64,000 nt of DNA from JAXMAZ01 sp046350115 (GTDB lineage: Bacteria > Planctomycetota > Planctomycetia > Gemmatales > Gemmataceae). Below the pieces are notes generated by a model. That model did not search any database and was not told where the DNA came from. It saw only the letters and a list, made by a program, of their open reading frames with translations. Below, in pieces: positions 51,625-62,859 of the stretch. The DNA is taken from assembly GCA_046350115.1 (NCBI GenBank), contig JAXMAZ010000005.1, forward strand, positions 124,001 through 188,000, read 5' to 3'. A program made the translations under genes and the position numbers. Each line of letters opens with the position of its first letter. Within the stretch, counting starts at the first letter, position 1.

Positions 51625-51903
51625 TGGTGGGTGCGTGGAGGGAGGCTCTGCGACCGGAACGCACCAGAAACGGCAACGGCCCCAACCGCGGTCGGTGGCT
51701 CGGGCTGGGGGAGGGCGAGGCTCCTGCCGAGCCGGGAGCGCGTGGGCAAACGGAGTGGGCTGCCCCGGTGGCTGTCACCGGACATGGGACATTGTGACTG
51801 GGGCAGACTGGCGGCTCGGCAGAAGCCTCGCCCTCCCCCTTGGGGTCGTCCGAATCGGGTACGCGGTCCCGCGGTACGCTCCGCAAAGTTCCACCCACCC
51901 TAC
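51625..51903. repeat. compound palindrome: TGGTGGGTGCGTGGAGG shell with nested GGGCGAGGCTCC core
   Basis: The outer arms are tggtgggtgcgtggaggg and, inverted, ccacccaccctac, with degraded inner parts (gcgaccggaacgcaccag). The core 51707-51839 is a second palindrome with arms gggggagggcgaggctcctg-ccgagcc and ggctcggcagaagcctcgcc-ctccccc, the same core as at 8233 and 20828. The element fills most of the gap between the hydrolase and the GYD gene; 51904-52007 has no other feature. Confidence 0.85.
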
Positions 51904-52007
51904 AGCCGCGGCGTCCCGTGGATGTAATGGTCATGCTGCTCGGCGAAGTCGGCCGGCATGTCCAATCGGCCCTCATTCGGCGGGTGTCCGGGACACCGAC
52001 ACCCATT

Positions 52008-52328
52008 CTACCCGTCGAGTTCGATCGCCCCCTTGGGCATCCGGGCCAGGAACCCGGCGAACTCCTCCTCGGTGTACGCCCTCAGCAGGTTGGCCCGGAC
52101 GTACCCCTGCTTGCCCAGGTACGTGACCAGGGCCAGGATGCTCTCCTCGTCCTCGCTCGACAGGGTGACGACGGCGTCGAACTGGCCCAGCGTCCAGTAC
52201 ACGTCCTCGACCGTCACCCCGACTTCGGCCGCCGCCTGACGGAACTCGGCCGCCCGCTTCACCGTGTTCTGGATCTGGGAGATGCCGATCTCGGTGAACG
52301 TCACCAGCATCTTGTAGCGGTAGAGCAC
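52008..52328 (-). CDS. GYD-domain protein
   Basis: The 106-residue product (YKMLVTFTEIGISQIQNTVK, then AAEFRQAAAEVGVTVEDVYW) is a small alpha/beta ferredoxin-like domain of the GYD family. The usual YD motif is present as G-Q-F-D-A-V (TLGQFDAVVTLSS). GYD proteins are small cytoplasmic proteins of unknown function, often near oxidoreductases, and here an aldehyde dehydrogenase lies directly upstream on the same strand. The GTG ending at 52328 gives the expected N-terminus; ATG at 52310 is an alternative. Confidence 0.8.
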   Translation of the reverse strand: MLYRYKMLVTFTEIGISQIQNTVKRAAEFRQAAAEVGVTVEDVYWTLGQFDAVVTLSSEDEESILALVTYLGKQGYVRANLLRAYTEEEFAGFLARMPKGAIELDG

Positions 52329-52344
52329 GGGTGTCCCTCCGGAA

Positions 52345-52385
52345 GAACGCCCACCCGTTGCAACGGGTGGGCTTGATGGGCGTTC
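52345..52385. repeat. palindrome at the end of the aldehyde dehydrogenase gene
   Basis: The inner hairpin cccacccgttgcaacgggtggg is perfect, and the outer flanks gaacgccc and gggcgttc extend it to 41 bases. The last bases include the stop codon region of the aldehyde dehydrogenase. It could act as a terminator-like or processing hairpin. Confidence 0.75.
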
Positions 52386-53862
52386 ACAGGGCCACGGTCA
52401 CGGTCTTCACCTCGGTGTACAGTTGCAGGGCGTACTCCCCCAGCTCCCGGCCGATGCCGCTCTGCTTGAACCCGCCGAACGGGGCGGCCGCGTCGAACAC
52501 GTCGAAGCAGTTCACCCACACCGTCCCGGCCCGCAGCCCGTTGCTGACCCGCAGCGCCTTCTTGAGGTCCTTCGTCCACACCGCCGCCGCCAGCCCGGCC
52601 CAGGTGCGGTTGCCGCGGGCGATCACCTCGTCCGCGTCCTTGAAGCTCAGCACGCTCATCACCGGCCCGAAGATCTCCTCCTGGGCGATGGTCATCCCGT
52701 CGTCCACCCGGTCGAAGATGGTCGGCTGGATGAAGTACCCGCGGTCGTTCGCCCGGCCGCCGCCGGTGAGCAGGTTCGCCCCCTGTTTCTTGCCGGCGTC
52801 GATGTACCCCATCACCCGGTCGAACTGCTCCGCCGAGACTTGCGGCCCCTGGGTGGTGGCCGGGTCGAACGGGTCGCCGACCCGCTGGGCCTTGGCCTTG
52901 GCGACCAGCCGTTTGACGAACTCCGCGTGGACCTTCTCCTCGACGAACAGCCGGCTACCGGCGCAGCAGCACTGCCCCTGGTTGAAGAACAGCCCGAAGT
53001 ACGCCCCCTCGACCGCCGCCTCCAGGTCGGCATCGGCGAACACCACGTTCGGCGACTTGCCGCCGAGTTCCAGCGACACCCGCTTCATGTTGCTGTGGGC
53101 GGCGGCGGCCATGACCAGCTTGCCGACCTCTCCGGACCCGGTGAACGCCACCTTGTCCACGTCCATGTGTTTGGCGAGGGCGGCCCCGGCGGTCGGCCCG
53201 AACCCGGGGACGACGTTCAGCACCCCGTCCGGGATGCCGGCTTCTTGCGCCAGCTCCGCGACCCGGAGCGCCGACAGCGGTGTCTGCTCGGCCGGCTTCA
53301 GCACGACGGTGCAGCCGGTGGCGAGGGCCGGCCCCCACTTCCACGCCTGCATGAGCAGCGGGAAGTTCCACGGGATGATCTGCCCGACCACCCCGACCGG
53401 CTCGTGCCGGGTGTAGCAGAAGTAGTCGCCGTCGATGGGGATGGTCTTGCCGTGGTACTTGTCCGCCCACCCGGCGTAGTACCGGTAGCACTTGACGGTG
53501 AGCGGCAGGTCGGCGGCCCGGGCGACGTGGACCGGCTTGCCGTTGTCCAGCGCCTCCAGGGCGGCCAACTCGTCGGCGTTCGCTTCGATCAGGTCGGCCA
53601 GCTTGTTCAGCAGTCGGCCGCGGTCGGAGGCGTTCATCTTCGCCCACGGCCCGGACTCGAACGCCTTGCGGGCCGCCTTCACCGCCAGGTCGATGTCGGC
53701 GGCGTCGCCCTCGGCCACCTGGCAGACGGCCTCCTCGGTGGCCGGGTTGATGGTCGTGAACGTCTTGCCGGACGCGGCCGGCTGCCACTTACCACCGATG
53801 AGCAACTGGCGGTCCTTGACCTTCGGACGGGCGGCGGGGCGGGAGAGGGTGGCGGCGGACAT
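52384..53862 (-). CDS. NAD(P)-dependent aldehyde dehydrogenase
   Basis: The 492-residue protein shows the family core: the NAD-binding IIPWNFPLLMQAWKWGPALA and KPAEQTPLSAL, the catalytic glutamate in VSLELGGKSP near residue 260, and the catalytic cysteine in FNQGQCCCAGSR near 295. The ending FGGFKQSGIGRELGE is also typical. It resembles class 1/2 aldehyde dehydrogenases that oxidise acetaldehyde and similar short aldehydes. The ATG ending at 53862 is preceded by GGAGGA; an upstream GTG start would add 19 unlikely residues. A good promoter lies 35-60 bases upstream. Confidence 0.92.
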   Translation of the reverse strand: MSAATLSRPAARPKVKDRQLLIGGKWQPAASGKTFTTINPATEEAVCQVAEGDAADIDLAVKAARKAFESGPWAKMNASDRGRLLNKLADLIEANADELAALEALDNGKPVHVARAADLPLTVKCYRYYAGWADKYHGKTIPIDGDYFCYTRHEPVGVVGQIIPWNFPLLMQAWKWGPALATGCTVVLKPAEQTPLSALRVAELAQEAGIPDGVLNVVPGFGPTAGAALAKHMDVDKVAFTGSGEVGKLVMAAAAHSNMKRVSLELGGKSPNVVFADADLEAAVEGAYFGLFFNQGQCCCAGSRLFVEEKVHAEFVKRLVAKAKAQRVGDPFDPATTQGPQVSAEQFDRVMGYIDAGKKQGANLLTGGGRANDRGYFIQPTIFDRVDDGMTIAQEEIFGPVMSVLSFKDADEVIARGNRTWAGLAAAVWTKDLKKALRVSNGLRAGTVWVNCFDVFDAAAPFGGFKQSGIGRELGEYALQLYTEVKTVTVAL

Positions 53863-53895
53863 GTGCGGAATCCTCCGGGGAGAACGGGTGGCCGC

Positions 53896-53924
53896 ATCGT
53901 CCGGCGGCTGGATGGGCATGTCAA
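53896..53924 (-). promoter_or_regulatory. sigma-70-type promoter for the aldehyde dehydrogenase
   Basis: Minus-strand TTGACA (53919-53924) is a perfect -35 box, 17 bases before GACGAT (53896-53901). The transcript would start around 53889, about 27 bases before the start codon. Confidence 0.5.
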
Positions 53925-54038
53925 GAATTTGGCGGAAATCTGTTGATCGAGTCGAAGTATTAGCTTACTGTACCTATGGTCAAGATAGCTATACTGTGCA
54001 TTCTACCCATTCCTCCCAATCCAGGGCTGGAGCGACCA

Positions 54039-54407
54039 ATGCCCACGTTCGTTGCCCGTGCGGTCGGTAGGCTCTATACCACGCAGAGCAGTGTGCTTGC
54101 GTTGGAGCGAGGGGCCGGTAGCGCGCCCTTTGTCGCAACTGATCGCGTGCGGCTGAGTGTCAATCTCACTGGCGGTCTTGTCGCGACTTGGCAGAGTAAT
54201 ACAGACCTCATCCCCTACGATGACACGGCTAACGGCCGGTTGGCGATTGTAACCTTCCCCACACCGATAAGCGGCCCTCCAGGGCCTGGGCCAGCGGGAG
54301 TAGTAGGTGCCGCTGACACACCCAACGTGGTAGCTGCGGTAACTATCACCGACCGCCTCGGAGTGGAATCGTCGCCCACTACTGTGGAGGTCAGCCTCTA
54401 CGACTAG
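54039..54407 (+). CDS. hypothetical protein with atypical codon use
   Basis: The 122-residue product (PTFVARAVGRLYTTQSSVLA, LERGAGSAPF) is rich in small residues and beta-strand pattern, with GPPGPGPAGVVGAADTPNVV in the second half and ending TTVEVSLYD. I do not recognise the family; an immunoglobulin- or bacteriophage-tail-like fold is conceivable. Codons often end in A or T (gta, act, aca, gat), unlike the neighbours, and the upstream 53930-54010 region is A/T-rich. This suggests recent acquisition. The ATG at 54039 is preceded by GGAG. It lies between the divergent aldehyde dehydrogenase and the convergent kinase gene. Confidence 0.6.
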   Translation: MPTFVARAVGRLYTTQSSVLALERGAGSAPFVATDRVRLSVNLTGGLVATWQSNTDLIPYDDTANGRLAIVTFPTPISGPPGPGPAGVVGAADTPNVVAAVTITDRLGVESSPTTVEVSLYD

Positions 54408-54463
54408 TTAATTTCGCACCCATCGCGGAGCGCTCGCAGTACGTTGGGCGAGTGCTCTGGTAG

Positions 54464-57016
54464 TCATGGTCGCTTCTTCGCATCGAACCCATCGTTCTTT
54501 GCCTTCTCAAGAAGATTGCCCATGGCCGCTTTGTAAACGGAATTCTCGGGATCGATTTCGGTCGCCTTCTCGTAGGACTTCCATCCCCGGTAGTAATACA
54601 CCTCAGCCACTTTTCGGTCTGTCGCAACAGAGATTGCGGCCAGTCCCGCCCACGCCGCCCCGAGGTCGGCACGGTATGATGCATCCGACAGACTGGCTCG
54701 GGCCAGTGATTCCAGCAAGTCGGTCGCCTCTTTGAAGTCGACCGCGGCCGGTTTCCGGTTCGTCGGCTCTGCGCTTGCCCACGCCTGACCCCGGACGGTC
54801 AGCCCGACGGCCAGATAGTGTCGATACATCGGTAGCCGACGGTTCTCCCGATCCAACTTCCGCCAACCGTCCACCGCTTCGTTCAGGTCGGCCAGGACGC
54901 TCGCCGGCGGCTCGGTGGTCAGCAACCGGGTCCGGGCCTGCTCGATCACGGCCCGGTAAAGGTTGTGCATCACGTCCGGGTTCGGATCGCGGGACGCTAT
55001 GTCTCGGAGCGCTTTCACGGCCGCGGCGTGTGCGACCAGGGCCGCTCGGTGGTCCTTGCCGCCGGCGGCCTGCTCCTTTTCTCGGCGGGCTTTGGCCGCG
55101 CTCGTCCGGGCCATCCCCCCAAACACGGGATCGAGGAAGTGGGCGGCATTGGGCGGACTGCTGGCCAAGCCGGCGAACAGGTCGGCCGCGCGGTCCCCGG
55201 TCGCGATGGCTTTATCCCATTTCCCAAGCCAGTATTCGGTCGACGCCCTCTCGGTCAGCACCAACCCGAGCACTCGGCGAGCGTCCGGCCGAGCTGCGTC
55301 AGCCGAGTCCAACCCGTCGATCAAGGAATTAGCATTGTGGAGACGGTTCAGGCCAACGGTTAGCTGGCCAACATTGACAGCATGTGTGGCATAGTCCTGT
55401 AGCGTCAGCGCCAGATTCAGTCGGCGGTCTTGGTCGCCGGGCATCCGCTGGTGCAGTTGCTCTTGTAACCGGACCGAGCGGGCCAGGGACCGCTCGGCAG
55501 TCTGCATGGCATTTGTCCGTCCCGCTAACCGTCCGGCAAATCGTAACAACATGGCGGTGCGGGCCATCAGGTCGGGGTCGTCCGGCCGGGCTTCCAACAA
55601 CTTTTCAACCGCATCGACGGCATTTGTCAACAACTTCGCTTGTTCGGCCGGGTCCAGTCGTCGGCCCACACGGCCTGTTTCGTTCTGAATGACCAGATCA
55701 GTCACGTTCGAGGTCAGTCCCCAGGCGACCGCGTAGTTCTGCTCGGCTCGCTCTTTCTCCTGCTCTGCTACTCCCAGCGCCACTTCCGCAGCCTGCTTCT
55801 GCTTGGCCGTTTCTTCCTTCTCCTGCCAGATCAGCCCGGCCGCGACCGCCGACCCGGCGGCCGTCAGCACCAGCGCGACGGCCGCCGCCGTCGCCCCGGT
55901 CCGGTGCCGTCGCGCCCACCGGGCGACGCGGGTCGGCCACGGCTCCGGGTACGCCGTCACCGGCTCGTCCGCCAGCCACCGCCGCACGTCGTCGGCCAGG
56001 GCCGTCGCCGACGGGTAGCGGTCGGCCGGCTTCGGAGCCAGCGCCTTCCGCGCGATCGCCTCCAGGGCCGGCGGGGCAGTCGGGTTGAGCGCCCGTGGCG
56101 CCGGGATCGAGACGCCGTCGGTCAGCTTGCTCAGCACCTCCTGCGGCGTCGTCCCCTCGACCGGCGGGTGGCCGGTCAGGATGTGGTACAGCACCGCCCC
56201 CAGCCCGTAGACGTCGGACGCCGTCGTCGCCGGCTGCTTGGCCGCCACCTCCGGGGCCATGTACTCCGGGGTGCCGAGCACCGCCCCGGTCCGGGTCTGC
56301 GGCTCGTCCAGGGCCGGGGACAGGGGGGTCGGGTCGCCCGGCCGGTCCGGCTCGCCGATCTTCTTGACCAGCCCCCAGTCGAGCACGAACACCTCGTGGA
56401 AGTCCCCGAGGATGATGTTCGACCCCTTCAGGTCGCGGTGCAGGTAGCCGCGGTCGTGGGCGAACGCGATCGCGTGGCACACCCCCAGGAACCGGTCGAG
56501 CAGATCCCGCAGGGTGGGCCGGCCGGCCGGCCCCGGCTTCAAGCTCCCGTGGAACTCCTGGGCCGCCTCGGACAGCGTCCGCCCGCGGACGAACCGCATG
56601 ACGTAGTGCGGCTCCCCTTCCCGCTCGCCGAGGTCGTACACCGGCACGATCCCGGGGTGCTCGAGCTGGCCCGTCACCTTGGCCTCGCGGGCGAACCGCT
56701 TGACCAGGTTGTCGCTGCCGGTCCGGTCCGGGCGGATGGTCTTGAGGGCGACGGTCCGCTCGGCGAGCGTGTCCCACGCCAGCCACACCTGGCCCAGCCC
56801 GCCGCGCTTGTGCGGGCCGACCACCTGATAGCGGCCGCTGGCGTCATCTGGCGACCGCCCCGCCCCATTGGCGGCCGGCGGCCCCAGCGGCGGGGTGGCC
56901 GAGTTCGCCGGCGGCGTCCGGTCGGGGTCGTAAGTGCCGGTCCGGTCCGGCCCGGCGGTCGAGGGCAGGTCGCCGGCCGTCCGCGTGGCCGGGTCGGAGG
57001 GGTTCGGGCCGTTCAT
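54464..57016 (-). CDS. Ser/Thr protein kinase with TPR-like tail
   Basis: The 850-residue protein has a disordered N-terminus (1-60), a Hanks-type kinase domain (about 67-340), a membrane helix (AAAVALVLTAAGSAVAAGLI) and a long helical TPR-like C-terminus. Kinase motifs: GGLGQVWLAWD loop, the lysine in VALKTIR, HRDLKGSNI, and DWG in place of DFG (VLDWGLVKK). HRDLKGSN with DWG is the usual form in this phylum. A coiled coil (EKEETAKQKQAAEVALGVAE) follows the membrane helix. The start ATG ending at 57016 is used; a GTG at 57034 adds six residues. The C-terminal third uses more A/T at third positions than the kinase domain. Confidence 0.9.
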   Translation of the reverse strand: MNGPNPSDPATRTAGDLPSTAGPDRTGTYDPDRTPPANSATPPLGPPAANGAGRSPDDASGRYQVVGPHKRGGLGQVWLAWDTLAERTVALKTIRPDRTGSDNLVKRFAREAKVTGQLEHPGIVPVYDLGEREGEPHYVMRFVRGRTLSEAAQEFHGSLKPGPAGRPTLRDLLDRFLGVCHAIAFAHDRGYLHRDLKGSNIILGDFHEVFVLDWGLVKKIGEPDRPGDPTPLSPALDEPQTRTGAVLGTPEYMAPEVAAKQPATTASDVYGLGAVLYHILTGHPPVEGTTPQEVLSKLTDGVSIPAPRALNPTAPPALEAIARKALAPKPADRYPSATALADDVRRWLADEPVTAYPEPWPTRVARWARRHRTGATAAAVALVLTAAGSAVAAGLIWQEKEETAKQKQAAEVALGVAEQEKERAEQNYAVAWGLTSNVTDLVIQNETGRVGRRLDPAEQAKLLTNAVDAVEKLLEARPDDPDLMARTAMLLRFAGRLAGRTNAMQTAERSLARSVRLQEQLHQRMPGDQDRRLNLALTLQDYATHAVNVGQLTVGLNRLHNANSLIDGLDSADAARPDARRVLGLVLTERASTEYWLGKWDKAIATGDRAADLFAGLASSPPNAAHFLDPVFGGMARTSAAKARREKEQAAGGKDHRAALVAHAAAVKALRDIASRDPNPDVMHNLYRAVIEQARTRLLTTEPPASVLADLNEAVDGWRKLDRENRRLPMYRHYLAVGLTVRGQAWASAEPTNRKPAAVDFKEATDLLESLARASLSDASYRADLGAAWAGLAAISVATDRKVAEVYYYRGWKSYEKATEIDPENSVYKAAMGNLLEKAKNDGFDAKKRP

Positions 57017-57229
57017 CGGGCGATCCTCTGGCACACCCCGGAACGATCCCAGTGTAACCGGAACGGTCAGACCGCCGCTTGCAGAAAATCGCCGGCCGCT
57101 GCTAACTTCCGCTCACACCGCGGGCCGGGCGGGCGTTCCGGGCGTCGCTTGATTCGCCGAATCAGCGGCCCTAGAATCCCTCAGCTTCCGGCCCCCTCTA
57201 ACCCCCCGTCGGCCCCCGCCCCACTCCGG

Positions 57230-57259
57230 TTGGTGCGACTCCGCCCGGGGCCATAAGAT
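57230..57259 (+). promoter_or_regulatory. candidate promoter for clpC
   Basis: TTGGTG (57230-57235) and TAAGAT (57254-57259) are 18 bases apart, about 90 bases upstream of the ATG at 57350. I saw no CIRCE or CtsR-type operator between them and the gene. Confidence 0.35.
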
Positions 57260-57349
57260 AAGCCGGGACGGTCCGCGGGACCGGCAGACCCGAGTTTGCC
57301 CCCGAACCACGGCCCGGGCGTTTCGATCCCCCGCCGGAGACGGCCGAAC

Positions 57350-59896
<2,547 letters not shown>

Positions 59897-59920
59897 CCGC
59901 AGTAACAGTGTGACGCACGA

Positions 59921-59953
59921 CGGGCCGCCCGAAAGGGCGGCCCGTTCGCGTTG
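59921..59953 (+). terminator. intrinsic terminator after clpC
   Basis: cgggccgcccgaaagggcgg-cccg forms a perfect 10-base-pair stem with a GAAA tetraloop, 25 bases after the stop codon, followed by ttcgcgttgt. The T-tract is poor, which is common in this GC range. Confidence 0.7.
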
Positions 59954-59960
59954 TAACCGC

Positions 59961-60021
59961 AACCAGCCCGACGCGCCAGCGAGGGTCTTGAAAGTCACCC
60001 TCGCTGGCGCGTCGGGCTGGT
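59961..60021. repeat. palindrome AACCAGCCCGACGCGCCAGCG...
   Basis: Arms accagcccgacgcgccagcg-aggg and the inverted ccct-cgctggcgcgtcgggctggt are perfect around a short loop (tcttgaaagtca). It lies between the clpC terminator and the convergent transporter gene. Confidence 0.85.
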
Positions 60022-60042
60022 AACGGCTGCACTACCGCCCAG

Positions 60043-61391
60043 TCACACCACGCCCAGCGCCCGTAACACCACGGCCGCCGTCAGGCCGGCGAGCAGGGCC
60101 GGGCTGACCCGCCTGAGCAGCTCCCCCGGCTTCGCCCCGGTCAGCGTCCCGCACATCAGCACCACCGCCGCCACCGGGGACATGGTCCGCCCGGCCGCCG
60201 CCCCGACCGACACCATCGCCCCGACCGCCAGCGGGTCCGCCCCGGTCGCCACCGCCGGGCCGTGGAAGAACCCGTACAGGCTCTGGGTGCTGGCCATCCC
60301 GGACCCGCACACCCAGGCGAACGCGCACGGCACGAAACCGGCCAGCGGGTGCAACAACGCCGGCTCGGCGGCGATCAGCCGGCCCAGGTGGTCGGCCAGC
60401 CTCACCAGCTCGATCCCCTTGCCGAAACAGTTGGCGACCACGATCAGGCTGACGATGTGGGTGAACCCGTACCCGGCCCCCTCGAAGAACGAGGTCATGC
60501 ACCCGCCGGCCTTCCGCGGGGCGACGACCGCCGCCGCCGCCACCCCGACCAGCATGGCCAAGGCGATCAGCCGGCTGGTGGCGAGCTTGGCCGTCTCCTC
60601 GGTCGCCAGCCACCTGAGCGGCACCTCGAACAGGCTGAGCGGCGGGCCGGACAGGAACAGCAGGGCAAGCGGGACCAGCGGGACGACGGCTTTGAACGGG
60701 TTGAGGGGTTCGTCCTGCGGGCCGGGGGCTGACGCCCCCGGGTGGGGGCTTCAGCCGCGGGCGTCAGCCCCCGGCCCGCCTTCTCGGTGCGGGAGATCGT
60801 CACCCACAGTACCAGCGTCGAGACGACCAGCACCGGCAGCACCAGGGGAAGCACCACCGGCACCATCTCGCGGGTGTCCACCCCGGTCTTGTCCTTCACC
60901 GTTAACAGCTCCGGCGCCCCCGGGTTGAGCAACTCGCCGCCGACCGACGCGCCGAGCAGCAACGCCGCCCCGGTGGCCGCCGGGCCGAACCCGGCCGCCC
61001 GCATCACCGGCACCACCACCGCCCCCAGGCACACCGCCGTGCTCGTCTGGCTGATGACCGGGACGTTCACCACGAACCCGGCCAGCACCACCCCGGGGAC
61101 GGTCAGGAACCGCACCCGCCGGACCGGCTCGACCAGCACCCGGACCAAATGCCGGTCGCAGCCGGTGTGCCGCAGGACGTAGGCGAACCCCATCGCCGAG
61201 CAGATCGGGACGACGAACTTCTCGTTGCTGAACGTGTCCAGGAAGGTGCGGACGACCGGGGCCGGGTCGCCGGCCAGCCCGCCCAGAGCCAGTGCGGCGG
61301 CCAGCAGCACTAGCCGCACGTCCCACCCCCGCAGCACCCCCAGGACGGCCGCCGCGATCAAGAGGAGGGCGGCCGCGTCGGTCGGTCCCAT
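60043..61391 (-). pseudogene. DcuC-like anion transporter gene split by a palindromic insertion
   Basis: The N-terminal part (start ATG ending at 61391) encodes membrane helices such as DAAALLLIAAAVLGVLRGWD, GVVLAGFVVNVPVISQTSTA and LLLGASVGGELLNPGAPELL, and runs to TISRTEK. There it hits the palindrome and loses the frame. The C-terminal part resumes in another frame at QDEPLNPFKAVVPLVPLALL and continues to the stop at 60043. Taking out exactly the 62 bases 60718-60779 gives one uninterrupted 428-residue frame, the family's normal length. DcuC/citrate-type carriers exchange C4-dicarboxylates. As it stands the gene is broken, although two separate half-proteins could still be made. The element is described separately. 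Confidence 0.85.
60718..60779. mobile_element. 62-base palindrome inserted in the DcuC-like gene
   Basis: Plus strand: cgggccgggggctgacgccc-ccgggtggggg and the inverted cttcagccgcgggcgtcagc-ccccggcccgc. It belongs to the GGCTGACGCCCCCGG family also seen at 681-759 and 30446-30515. Its length (62, not a multiple of 3) explains the frame change. No clear target duplication borders it. Confidence 0.8.
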
Positions 61392-61407
61392 CGGGTACGC
61401 TCCGGGT

Positions 61408-61507
61408 GTAGTCCGCGCCGCTCCGCGAGCGGTCCGAGACAGCACGCCCGGGTGGAGATGTCTGCCCGGGCGTGCTGTCTCGGACCGCCCGCGGAGCGAG
61501 CGGACTA
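61408..61507. repeat. palindrome GTAGTCCGC...GCGGACTAC
   Basis: Arms gtagtccgcgccgctccgcg-agcggtccgagacagcacgcccggg and the inverted cccgggcgtgctgtctcgga-ccgcccgcggagcgagcggactac. It lies between the divergent transporter and glycosyltransferase-like genes and will affect both 5' regions. Confidence 0.85.
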
Positions 61508-61585
61508 CACTCTCCGGCCGGCCGGCCGCCGCCGCAAGCCCGGTGTGCTACAGTTCCGCGTCGCCCCCGCCCACGAGCCTCGCCG

Positions 61586-62773
61586 ATGCCGCGCGACTGG
61601 TTCCCCTGGCCGGCGTTCGTCGCCGCCGTCCTCGCCGTGGTGGCGTATGACATCGCCCCGCAGATCGGCCCGAACCCGCATGGGTTCCTGTTCGGCGACT
61701 CCGGGCTGTACGCCGCCGCCGCCGACTCGCTGCTGAGGGACGGCGACCTGGACCTGTTGAACCAGTGCTTCCCCGGCAAGGCGACCCTGGCGGACGCCCT
61801 GCCGGAGCTGGAGGCGAAGGAGAGGGCCGGCGAGTTCGGGCTGACCGCCGACGGCCGGCTGACCATCAAGCAGTCGCCGGTGCTGGCCGCCGCCGCCGTG
61901 CCGTTCTACGCGGCGTTCGGCGCCACCGGGTTCCTGCTGTTCAACGTTCTGGTACTAGTGCTGCTGCTGACGGGGACGGCGGCCCTCGGCGGGGGGACGC
62001 CGGCCGCCCGGCTGGTGGTTCTGGCCGGGCTGGTGCTCACCCCCCTCTGGCGGTTCGGCTTCAACTACTCTCCGGACCTGTTCCTGTGTGCCCTGTTGGT
62101 CGGGTCGTTGCTGGCCGCCCGGGGCCGCCGGCCGGTGCTCGCTGGGGTGCTGGCCGGGCTCGCGGTCAGCACCAAGGTGTACGTCGTCGTCCTCGCCGCC
62201 CCGGTGGTGCTCGTGGCGTGGACCGCGGCCGATTGCAAGCCGACCGCGGTCGGCAAGCTCGTCCTCGGCGGGCTGATCGGCCTCGCCCCCGGGTTGCTGT
62301 TCAACACGTGGCTCTTCGGCGCCCCCTGGGTGACGGGGTACGAGCGGCAACTGGCCGTCGCCGGCGGGGTGGTCGGGCTGGCCGACCACTCCTCCCGGTT
62401 CACCGTCCCATTGGGGGCCGGGCTGCGTGCCCTGCTGCTCGCCGACGACCCCGCCCACCCCGGGTTCCTCCGCACCTGCCCGATCGTGCTGGTGTTCCCC
62501 GTGGCCGCCGCGTGGCTGCTCCTGCGGCCGACGCCCGGCGGGCGGGCGTGGGTGACGGCGTGCGTCCTGTTGGCCGCCGCCAACCTCGGCCTGTTCGCCG
62601 TGTACGACGGGGCGATGGACGGCTGGCGGATGGCCAACCGCTACCTGTTCCCCGCCCTGATCGCCGGACTGGCCGTCACCGCGGCGGCCGTCGGGCAAGT
62701 CGGGCAAGCTGTTGGGAGTTTGCGGCCGGATCGCGCCGTCCCGGATGTACAGGAGGAGCCGGCCGCGGTTTGA
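61586..62773 (+). CDS. multi-pass membrane protein, glycosyltransferase-like (PMT/GT39 type)
   Basis: The 395-residue protein has about ten hydrophobic helices. The N-terminus has FPWPAFVAAVLAVVAYDIA and then DSGLYAAAADSLLRDGDLDL, which is a typical loop of GT-C membrane glycosyltransferases: an acidic pair after the first helix. The rest contains RFGFNYSPDLFLCALLVGSL and PLGAGLRALLLADDPAHPGF. These enzymes transfer sugars from lipid carriers to the outer face of the membrane. The acceptor is unknown. The ATG 61586 is preferred; earlier in-frame codons lie in the palindrome. Confidence 0.75.
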   Translation: MPRDWFPWPAFVAAVLAVVAYDIAPQIGPNPHGFLFGDSGLYAAAADSLLRDGDLDLLNQCFPGKATLADALPELEAKERAGEFGLTADGRLTIKQSPVLAAAAVPFYAAFGATGFLLFNVLVLVLLLTGTAALGGGTPAARLVVLAGLVLTPLWRFGFNYSPDLFLCALLVGSLLAARGRRPVLAGVLAGLAVSTKVYVVVLAAPVVLVAWTAADCKPTAVGKLVLGGLIGLAPGLLFNTWLFGAPWVTGYERQLAVAGGVVGLADHSSRFTVPLGAGLRALLLADDPAHPGFLRTCPIVLVFPVAAAWLLLRPTPGGRAWVTACVLLAAANLGLFAVYDGAMDGWRMANRYLFPALIAGLAVTAAAVGQVGQAVGSLRPDRAVPDVQEEPAAV

Positions 62774-62859
62774 GCCGACCCGCCGGATTCGCTCAAGTCT
62801 TACTGACAGGCCGGCCCGAATCGGTCACTCTTCTCGTATTCCATGCGGGGGAGTGGGCG

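Noticed and set aside
60567..60717. C-terminal extension of the transporter's N-terminal half (RRTNPSTRSKPSSRW...)
   Set aside because: This is the out-of-frame reading of the transporter's own continuation caused by the 62-base palindrome, not a real domain.
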